The notes below the pieces were generated by a model, which had not been told where the DNA came from, made no database searches, and worked only from the letters and a program-made list of their open reading frames with translations. A stretch of 5,218 nt of DNA, taken from the NCBI GenBank assembly GCA_042095055.1, contig JBELBZ010000076.1, positions 1-5,218 of the forward strand. Reading direction: 5' to 3'. Positions within the stretch are counted from its first letter, which is position 1, and each line of letters begins with the position of its first letter. Below, in pieces: positions 1 to 5,218 of the stretch. Position numbers and translations under genes: made by a program. Source of the stretch: UBA8752 sp042095055 (GTDB taxonomy: Bacteria; Bacteroidota; Bacteroidia; Flavobacteriales_D; Sanyastnellaceae).

Positions 1-32
1 ACGAAGAGCAGGAGGGCAAGCAGTCGGTTCAT
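1..32 (-). CDS. N-terminus of a further secreted protein (signal peptide only, cut by window edge)
   Basis: An ATG at 32-30 opens a frame reading MNRLLALLLF and then leaves the window. This is almost the same as the start of the 1067-residue protein next door (MRNLLALLLFV): a basic n-region followed by a Leu-rich hydrophobic core, as in a Sec signal peptide. The ATG lies two bases after the TGA at 37-35, so the gene is probably co-transcribed and translationally coupled with its upstream neighbour. No Shine-Dalgarno sequence precedes it, which is common in Bacteroidota. The start is supported by the signal-peptide match, but only ten full codons are visible. Function is unknown; a paralog of the neighbouring modular protein is the natural guess. 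Confidence 0.75.
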   Translation of the reverse strand, partial: MNRLLALLLF

Positions 33-34
33 GG

Positions 35-3000
35 TCAGTCTTGGATGCACAGCCCAGGGAGGCTGATGGTCAAGTTGTACGTGATCGGTCCACTGGTTGA
101 CCAGCCATTGAGGATGGTCAAAGTCCACGTGCCTGAGGTCTCTGAGCCGAGCGATAGATTGTCGAAAGTAGCGCTGTAGTTGCCGGTCACGCTGTTGTTC
201 CATTCTGGGGAAGGCCATTGCTCTTCTTGGAATGGGGTGAGGCCGATGGCGGTCACGCCGAGGTTGTAGCCGTAAACGGCCCACGTCAAACCCGAAGGGT
301 CGGTCAAGCCAAGGGCCATGTCCCCGGCCCAACTCGCCCAACTCGCCCCATTCTGGATCCACTCACTCGTGATGTTCAGTTCTGACGGGAACCCGGAGGC
401 GGTGAAGGTGATTTCGGCAAATTCTCCCCCAGCCAATTCAGGGAAGATGAGGTTGCCGTTGAAGGTTGTGCCTGCGCAATTTGAGTCCGGTTCACAGGTG
501 CCGTCCGGGGTCAGGAATTGAGGAAGGCAATTGCCGTCGCAGTCCACACCGAAGTCCGGGAACTCACACGCACTCACATCGGGCAGGAGTGCGTCAGGAT
601 CAAAGTTGCATGCACTCTGGGACATACAGCCAGCACAGGTGGTGAATTCGCAGGAGGCATCGCCCTGTGTGGCGAACGGGTCGTAGTTGCAGGCCATGGG
701 GTCCACGCATCCGGCGCAGGACACAAAGTCACAGGTTCCGTCATCCTGGGTGGCGAGCGGATCATAGTTGCAGGCCTGAGGATCGGTGCATCCAAAGCAC
801 GATGCGAATTCACATGAGCCATCATCCTCCATGGCGGTGGCATCGTAGTTGCACGCACCGGCATCCGTACAGCCCAGACAGAGGCCGTTGGGGCACTGAA
901 TGCAACGGATGGAGAAATAGTACTGCTCTGGAGGGTCTGCAATCCGCTTGACCCCTTGCGTCGCTGATGTCAAGGCGTGGTCGATGAGGAGCAGGGGAGA
1001 CAACGAATGCCGCGTGGTGGTCCAGAAAGAACCATTTTGGCCGAGCGCCATGAGCTCTCCGCCCGTGATTGTACCACCATGCCAGCCGGCCGGTTTGGCG
1101 TTGAATCCACTGCTGTTGAGGGCGCCGAGGTTGGGGTCGAGCCACAGTCCATCTCCGTTTTCCACGGTTCCTGTGGTTTTCAGTTGCCCCCCCACGTTGG
1201 CCGATTCACCAATATCAAACCACCAGGTGGGCTCTTGATTCAAATCTTCCCAAGGCGCACCCAAGACATGCTCGAGTTGGAGAAAATCTGCATCGCTGGG
1301 CACTTGCCATCCGACTGGACAGAGGTTCCGGTCATCCAGGACGGCAAGCCCATTGTACAAGCGGCCATATTCATCGAGATATGCGTCGCTGTCTTCGTCG
1401 GGGTTGATTTGAGCGCCTGAATCCGAGATGGCGTCCTGGCTGGCCGCCGGAATCGTATCGCCGTTGGCATAGGTGGCCGTTCTGAGGTTTTCGTTGAACC
1501 AACACCTTCCGCCGATGGAGACCACGCCATACTCATGGCCGTTCCACGATACACTTGGGGAACAGCTGTCCACATACTCGCAGGGGGCATTGGCAGGGTC
1601 ATCGAAATTGATGGCGTTGAGGTCGAAGCAGAGGTCGTCGACGTTGTTGACATGTCCCTCGGGGCTGGTGCAAGCTTGCACTTCGCTGTTGGGCTCTCCG
1701 AGCCCGTCGCCATCGACATCCGGAAACCACGATTGAAGGTCACAGCCCAGGTCCTTTACGCAGCGGATGGAAATGCCGGCGGAAAGCGGCATATCTGCAT
1801 TCAGGGTGGCGGACTGCGCATTGGCAATGGAAAAGGCATGGGCATACACAGCATTATCGGTGGGTGTGGAGGACCACCAGTATGCGATATCGGATGCTGG
1901 GTAGAACCCTTCATCGGTGAGGAGTCCCGCACTGATGGCGCTGAACCCTGAATAGTCGTTGGCCATGCCGGTATTGGGCCAACCTTGGACCTCAGACAAT
2001 TGAGACGCCGTCCAGGTCGAAGTCAACGCGATCCAGTCGTCATTGGTGGGGAGACGCCAACCGCTGGGGCAGGTCGATTCACTCGAAGCCGCCGGGAAAT
2101 TGTAGAGGGTGCCATACTGTTGGTGCTGACTGGTGGCCTCAGCCTCGGCGATGCTGTAGCCGTCATAGTCGAGCACATAATGACGGGGGTCGAAGGAACT
2201 GGTGTCCGACGGGGGAAACACCTCCGGGAGCGTGCGCAAGTTCTCGGCAAGCCAGCATTGGTCCAGCAACTCGATCACGTCATACACATGGCCCTCATGC
2301 TCAATGGGTGCGCATGTCCATTCGGTGTCCGGGATGGAGTCCAGCTCGGCGCAAGTCGAACAACTGCCCCAGCAGACCGTGTCCAACGTCATCGGTGCGC
2401 CTTGGACCTCTATGTATCGATTGACGTAAATGTCCGTGGTCACGGTGCAGGCTTCATCCGAAGAGAGATACTCCTGATCGGCCCAGGCATTGAGGTTGAA
2501 TTTGTATTCCTGAATGCCATTCCACAGGTAGATGGTGGTCGTCCAGACACCATCTCCGTCTTCGTCTTCCATGGGGTGGCATCCCCCGCACCATCCGTCA
2601 AATGATCCGGTCAGGTAGATGACGTCGCCATCGGTCAGTTCCAGGTTGGACACATCGACATGAAAGGTGATGGGCGAGGAGCAGACCTCGCCACCGTCGC
2701 AGTCGCATGCGCCCTCCGGCAGTTCTTCACATCCACATTCATACACGGCGCCTGGGCCGCCGCAGATTCCGCATTCATCCGGATAGGTGCAGGCTCCGGG
2801 GAGAGAGACAGTGTTGGTGCTTTCATAATTGCAGGCATTCGGGTCCGTGCATCCTGCCACCAATCCGGTCCACGTGGGGATTCCATTTTGGATGACGAGG
2901 GACTGGAGCTCGTCTCCCGGCTGCAACAGCGTCCAGGAAGTGCCATCCCAAATCAGCAATTCTCCCGGTGTCGTTCCGCTGATCATGGGCATCAGCGTCG

Positions 3001-3238
3001 AGTCACCGGACAAGGTGTCCGAGACGGATTCGAGCATCGTGATGTATTGATTCAGGGCCATTCCATCGATGAGGATGGAGGAGGGGGAGAAGGGCTCTCC
3101 GAATAAGGGCAAGAATTCGAGCAGGTCCGGCGCTCCGATGGTGCTGTCGGCATTGGCGTCCGGGTTGTAAGGCAACGTCACCGACTGCGCGAGGCAGAGG
3201 CTCGGCACGAAGAGCAGAAGGGCAAGTAGGTTCCTCAT
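35..3238 (-). CDS. Large secreted modular protein with two FISUMP domains, E-set and Cys-rich repeats
   Basis: Complete 1067-residue protein; no enzyme is recognised and the role is probably structural or adhesive. Modules in order: Sec signal peptide 1-17 (likely cut after CLA, before Q18; no lipobox); dockerin-like calcium loop about 24-47 (DANADSTIGAPDL); tail-fibre-like segment about 88-127 (PGELLIWDGTSW); Cys-rich module about 129-186; CBM20/48-like E-set about 188-290 (GSFDGW, DEDGDGVW); FISUMP domain 1 about 308-496 (CWLAENLRT, YGTLYNF, CPSGWRLP, YWWSST, ISIRCVKD); linker with a DVDGDGLGEP calcium-type loop about 504-516; FISUMP domain 2 about 559-782 (CWFNENLRT, YGRLYNG, CPVGWQVP, FSIRCIQC); four 27-residue Cys repeats 789-896; Cys-containing linker; C-terminal beta-sandwich about 921-1064, vaguely like a proprotein-convertase P domain (SGTWTLTILNGW). 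The start at 3238 is chosen because it gives a clean signal peptide matching that of the next gene. The C-terminus does not resemble a T9SS sorting domain, so its final location is open. Domain names are from memory of the families. Confidence 0.93.
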   Translation of the reverse strand: MRNLLALLLFVPSLCLAQSVTLPYNPDANADSTIGAPDLLEFLPLFGEPFSPSSILIDGMALNQYITMLESVSDTLSGDSTLMPMISGTTPGELLIWDGTSWTLLQPGDELQSLVIQNGIPTWTGLVAGCTDPNACNYESTNTVSLPGACTYPDECGICGGPGAVYECGCEELPEGACDCDGGEVCSSPITFHVDVSNLELTDGDVIYLTGSFDGWCGGCHPMEDEDGDGVWTTTIYLWNGIQEYKFNLNAWADQEYLSSDEACTVTTDIYVNRYIEVQGAPMTLDTVCWGSCSTCAELDSIPDTEWTCAPIEHEGHVYDVIELLDQCWLAENLRTLPEVFPPSDTSSFDPRHYVLDYDGYSIAEAEATSQHQQYGTLYNFPAASSESTCPSGWRLPTNDDWIALTSTWTASQLSEVQGWPNTGMANDYSGFSAISAGLLTDEGFYPASDIAYWWSSTPTDNAVYAHAFSIANAQSATLNADMPLSAGISIRCVKDLGCDLQSWFPDVDGDGLGEPNSEVQACTSPEGHVNNVDDLCFDLNAINFDDPANAPCEYVDSCSPSVSWNGHEYGVVSIGGRCWFNENLRTATYANGDTIPAASQDAISDSGAQINPDEDSDAYLDEYGRLYNGLAVLDDRNLCPVGWQVPSDADFLQLEHVLGAPWEDLNQEPTWWFDIGESANVGGQLKTTGTVENGDGLWLDPNLGALNSSGFNAKPAGWHGGTITGGELMALGQNGSFWTTTRHSLSPLLLIDHALTSATQGVKRIADPPEQYYFSIRCIQCPNGLCLGCTDAGACNYDATAMEDDGSCEFASCFGCTDPQACNYDPLATQDDGTCDFVSCAGCVDPMACNYDPFATQGDASCEFTTCAGCMSQSACNFDPDALLPDVSACEFPDFGVDCDGNCLPQFLTPDGTCEPDSNCAGTTFNGNLIFPELAGGEFAEITFTASGFPSELNITSEWIQNGASWASWAGDMALGLTDPSGLTWAVYGYNLGVTAIGLTPFQEEQWPSPEWNNSVTGNYSATFDNLSLGSETSGTWTLTILNGWSTSGPITYNLTISLPGLCIQD
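551..874 (-). repeat. Four tandem 81-bp repeats encoding 27-residue Cys-rich units
   Basis: Within the large secreted protein, residues 789-896 form four in-phase units whose first Cys falls at 790, 817, 844 and 871, exactly 27 residues apart. Each unit follows GCxxxxACNYDPxA, then an acidic DDGSC-like turn, then a CxxxxC step. Units 1 to 3 keep the spacing C-5-C-12-C-4-C (intervening residues). Unit 4 is degenerate: GCMSQSACNF, with one extra residue before its third Cys, which is followed by a different linker. A fifth, isolated relative lies at residues 129-150 of the same protein. The pattern is frequent in secreted proteins of marine Bacteroidota. The cysteines probably form disulfides outside the cytoplasm; that is inference. 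Confidence 0.9.
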
Positions 3239-3305
3239 GACATTGGCTTGGTTCCCTGCAATTTACGGAATGCTCTGAAGCATTGCGGGGCTGCTTTTGT
3301 GTCCG
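3239..3305. other. Short intergenic leader upstream of the 1067-residue protein
   Basis: These 67 bases separate the stop of the helix-turn-helix ORF from the ATG at 3238. They contain one hairpin (3266-3287) and one arm of a 9-bp inverted repeat (3251-3259). I see no good Bacteroidota promoter (TTTG near -33 with TAnnTTTG near -7). The closest match, TAAATTGC on the minus strand at 3265-3258, lacks a partner at -33. No Shine-Dalgarno sequence sits at a usable distance from the ATG; an AGGGA lies too far upstream. The leader could carry a promoter for this gene or simply be an operon spacer. Confidence 0.5.
3266..3287. other. Small hairpin-forming inverted repeat
   Basis: On the minus strand AATGCT and AGCATT flank a four-base loop TCAG, giving a perfect 6-bp stem (plus-strand arms 3269-3274 and 3279-3284). 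One mismatch outside the stem is followed by two further pairs (3266-3267 with 3286-3287). No T-tract follows on the minus strand, so it is not a convincing intrinsic terminator for the genes here. It lies about 30 bases before the ATG at 3238, so it could affect translation or be a protein-binding palindrome. The role is unknown. Confidence 0.45.
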
Positions 3306-3476
3306 TCAAGGCAATAGATAGTGGTACCCTTGGCCGACGCGCAGGGAACGGATTTCACCCCGCCGGCGCATTCCGCGCAGTGTGGGCTCACTAATTTTCA
3401 ATGCATCCGTAGTCTGCTTGGTGGTCAGCAACTCTTCTTCCCCGCAAGCAGGGCAGTGGTAATCAGCAATGATGTC
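3306..3476 (-). pseudogene. Start-less small ORF with CPxC knuckle and excisionase/MerR-like helix-turn-helix
   Basis: Fifty-six codons are open between the TGA at 3479-3477 and the TGA at 3308-3306, in the same frame as the gene upstream. The translation has YHCPACGEEE (residues 6-15), then LLTTKQTTDALKISEPTLRG and RRRGEIRSLRVG (16-49). This matches the HTH_17/excisionase family pattern: LLT at the start of helix 1, a I-S-x-x-T-L recognition turn, then G-E-I and R-V-G of the wing. No in-frame ATG precedes the domain. Possible starts are ATT at 3470-3468, or TTG at 3431-3429 after a purine-rich GGGGAAG, which would drop the Cys pair. The ATG overlapping the upstream stop (3480-3478) is in another frame and ends after five codons. 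The frame also stops right after the wing, shorter than most relatives. It is either a decayed DNA-binding gene, a non-AUG small gene, or an intact gene hidden by a one-base error. The domain match is quite sure; expression is not. Confidence 0.5.
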
Positions 3477-5218
3477 TCATTGGTCTTTGATGCAGCGGAT
3501 TGCGAACCCCAGTTCAACTTCATCATGGAAATGATCCACGTGATTCTGGCTTTCTACGAGCCTGAGGTAGTAGGCCCATGCGTCACTCTCACTGGGGTGC
3601 GGAGTACAACTCCACCAATACCCGCGCTTGCCAGCATTCTGAAAACTCCCGTCCCAATTGCGATACCCCGTGGGCAAACCAGAAAAGCCACTGTCGTTGC
3701 TTCCGCCACCATTGTTTGACCAACCTGTGCTGGTTTTCATCAAAAAGCCTGCATCGCCCAGCGAATCAAGGTGAACGGTCAATTCGGTCCAATGGGACAA
3801 TGAAGGGACGTGCCAACCAAAAGGGCACAATCCTCGTTCATCATCAACTGCATACCAGTTGTAGAGTCGGCCGTATTGAACCAAGGGCCAATCCTCTATA
3901 CAGGCGTCTCCATCAGGGGCAAAACTTTCGCAATCACTGGTGCCCTCGCCATACACGGATGCAGCGCCTGACAGAGAGCTCCAATCAGCGTCACTGATTC
4001 CCGACTCGATCTCATCACCATTCCTGTATGATTCCGCTTGCAGGTTTTCCGCAAACCAACATTGCTCACCGATGGCCACAATGTCATAATCGTAGCCTTG
4101 GTAGGTCACATGGTCTTGACCTTGGCAAGGGCCAGAGAATGGGATTGGAGGGCAACTGCCAAAGGTCCCCAGCAGGTTGAGCAGGTCGCCCGCAGCCACG
4201 CAACCGTCGAAGTCTGTGTCTGTCGGGATAGCGACAATGCACTCTTGGTTGAATGGATCCCAAACCGTGCCTTCACCACAGTAGGCGTCGCAGTCATCAA
4301 AGTCCACAAGAATCTCATCTGAATACTCGCAACTGGGGCAATCCTGCTCAGGAACCTCTTCGCTCCATGAAGCGCCATGGATTGCGCCATGATTTCCATT
4401 ACCTGATAAATCATACGCTGTATCTCCATGGCCCTCTTCAAAGTTCCACAAGCCAACCAGCCCCTCTCCTTCACCTTGACTTGGGCATTGCGCATAATCT
4501 TGAATTTCATCAACAGCAAGCGCCCTGTTCCAGAGGCTAAGGTTGTCCATCAAACCATCAAAAAATGTAGAGTCAGGACAAACTCCACACAGGTCCAATA
4601 CATCAGCTGTTGCGCCCAACAACAAACCCGTTGAATTTTCGATCACATCATCGAAACTCTCAGTTGAAGACGATAGTGTGACCAAGGTGCCATCCAAATA
4701 AATTTCCACGTCGTCGTTTCTTCTGACAACAGCCAGATGATACCACTGATTTAGCCCAATAAGATTAACATCTGACCAAGCTTCCTGCATTGTGCTATTT
4801 AGACCTTGGCCATACCATAAATAATAGTTGGGTGCTGCGGAGCCCCCCCAATTTCCATAGGAGATGCCGTAGCCATCTATATTGTATCCAATAGCCTTAT
4901 TTAAAATAGGCTGATGCATTTGAACAGGGCTCGACTCTGCCTGATAATAGTGACTTCCAATCTGGAAATACAGACTCCATGTAAAGTCGGACTCAGGATG
5001 AAACACTTCACTGTGTCCGAAGTCTACCCAATCATCTTGACCATCAAAACTCAACGACCCCTCATTGGCTGGATGCGCTGAGACAGTCGCTTCATATAGC
5101 CCGCTCTCAGACACTGTGATGGACTGACTCGTCTCCCCCGTACTCCAGAGGTAGCTCCCAAATCCCTCGCCAGCATCCAGCGTAACTGAGTCCTCGCAGG
5201 TCTCGATGTCGTCTCCTA
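3477..5218 (-). CDS. Secreted LamG- and FISUMP-domain protein, 5' end outside the window
   Basis: The frame is open to the right edge, so the protein is 5'-partial with 579 residues visible (counted from the first full codon at 5216). A GTG at 5114-5112 could be taken as a start, but it lies inside an Ig/PKD-like segment (CEDSVTLDAGEGFGSYLW, then STGETSQSITV, residues 7-35), so it is an internal Val. Modules: Ig-like segment about 1-47; LamG/concanavalin-like domain about 54-284 (SLSFDGQDDWVDF, WYHLAVVRRNDDVEIYLDG, GLMDNLSLWNRAL, DLSGNGNHG); Cys-rich linker about 293-327 (CGEGTVWDPFNQECI); dockerin-like calcium loop 330-355 (DTDFDGCVAAGDLLNLL); FISUMP domain about 364-579 (CWFAENLQA, YGRLYNWYAV, CPFGWHVP, GFSGLPTGYR, YWWSC, FAIRCIKD). 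It ends two residues after the last FISUMP motif, with no T9SS-type tail. LamG domains often bind glycans, so surface adhesion or glycan recognition is plausible but inferred. The missing part presumably holds a signal peptide and further modules. The LamG part looks more AT-rich than the neighbouring gene. Confidence 0.92.
   Translation of the reverse strand, partial: GDDIETCEDSVTLDAGEGFGSYLWSTGETSQSITVSESGLYEATVSAHPANEGSLSFDGQDDWVDFGHSEVFHPESDFTWSLYFQIGSHYYQAESSPVQMHQPILNKAIGYNIDGYGISYGNWGGSAAPNYYLWYGQGLNSTMQEAWSDVNLIGLNQWYHLAVVRRNDDVEIYLDGTLVTLSSSTESFDDVIENSTGLLLGATADVLDLCGVCPDSTFFDGLMDNLSLWNRALAVDEIQDYAQCPSQGEGEGLVGLWNFEEGHGDTAYDLSGNGNHGAIHGASWSEEVPEQDCPSCEYSDEILVDFDDCDAYCGEGTVWDPFNQECIVAIPTDTDFDGCVAAGDLLNLLGTFGSCPPIPFSGPCQGQDHVTYQGYDYDIVAIGEQCWFAENLQAESYRNGDEIESGISDADWSSLSGAASVYGEGTSDCESFAPDGDACIEDWPLVQYGRLYNWYAVDDERGLCPFGWHVPSLSHWTELTVHLDSLGDAGFLMKTSTGWSNNGGGSNDSGFSGLPTGYRNWDGSFQNAGKRGYWWSCTPHPSESDAWAYYLRLVESQNHVDHFHDEVELGFAIRCIKDQ

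Noticed and set aside
1985..2605. Plus-strand open frame of about 206 codons
   Set aside because: It lies wholly antisense to the well-supported 1067-residue gene, has no recognisable domain, and is a by-product of the GC-rich codon pattern on the other strand. The same applies to the other long antisense or alternate-frame stretches (for example 977-1420, 1240-1743, 2660-3106, 3321-3719 and 4106-4519).
3187..3238. Lipoprotein signal peptide for the 1067-residue protein because of Cys 15
   Set aside because: The residues before it (VPSL-C) do not fit a lipobox, which needs a small residue at -1. CLA-Q is a good ordinary signal-peptidase site.
3258..3265. Bacteroidota-type promoter -7 element (TAAATTGC on the minus strand) for the 1067-residue gene
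   Set aside because: It matches TAnnTTTG only partly and has no TTTG-like element at the right distance upstream.
3444..3476. Intrinsic terminator after the gene ending at 3477
   Set aside because: The only candidate stem (CCC with GGG around the CPACG codons) is three to four pairs long with no T-tract, so it cannot be called a terminator.
3477..3479. TGA readthrough or selenocysteine joining the FISUMP protein to the HTH stretch in the same frame
   Set aside because: FISUMP domains normally end with RCVKD or similar close to the protein end, so this TGA is a natural stop. I see no convincing selenocysteine-insertion structure, and fusing a cytoplasmic DNA-binding domain to a secreted protein makes little sense.
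3480..3617. Variable region of a diversity-generating retroelement, since FISUMP motifs (RLPT...W, WWSST, RCVKD) resemble the C-type-lectin/FGE-like fold of such targets
   Set aside because: No reverse transcriptase, no near-identical template repeat and no adenine-biased differences are visible. The three FISUMP ends in the window are too different at DNA level to be template and target.

Overview
The window is a stretch of minus-strand genes for large secreted modular proteins, most likely from a marine or aquatic member of Bacteroidota (Flavobacteriales-like). That placement is an inference. It rests on FISUMP domains (Fib_succ_major type), Cys-rich repeats of the GCTDPxACNYDP type, a PKD/Ig-like segment of the SYLWSTGE type, dockerin-like calcium loops beside these modules, and the lack of clear Shine-Dalgarno sequences. 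I see no plus-strand gene, RNA gene, CRISPR array, transposase or integrase.

In transcription order (right to left) there are four items. (1) 5218-3477 holds the 3' part of a gene that starts outside the window: Ig-like segment, LamG/concanavalin-like domain, Cys-rich linker, dockerin-like loop and one FISUMP domain. (2) 3476-3306 is a 56-codon open stretch with no AUG start. It encodes a CPxC knuckle followed by a convincing excisionase/MerR-like (HTH_17) helix-turn-helix. It lies in the same frame as gene 1, directly after its stop. (3) 3238-35 is a complete 1067-residue protein: signal peptide, dockerin-like loop, tail-fibre-like segment, Cys-rich module, CBM20/48-like E-set, two FISUMP domains, four 27-residue Cys repeats and a C-terminal beta-sandwich. 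(4) 32-1 is the start of another gene, two bases after the stop of the previous one, with a nearly identical signal peptide.

Together this looks like a tandem, partly translationally coupled cluster of paralogous surface or extracellular proteins, perhaps for adhesion or glycan binding. No catalytic domain is visible, and neither visible C-terminus looks like a T9SS sorting domain. The least expected item is the start-less helix-turn-helix ORF between the two large genes. It is either a remnant of a small DNA-binding gene or a small gene using a non-AUG start.
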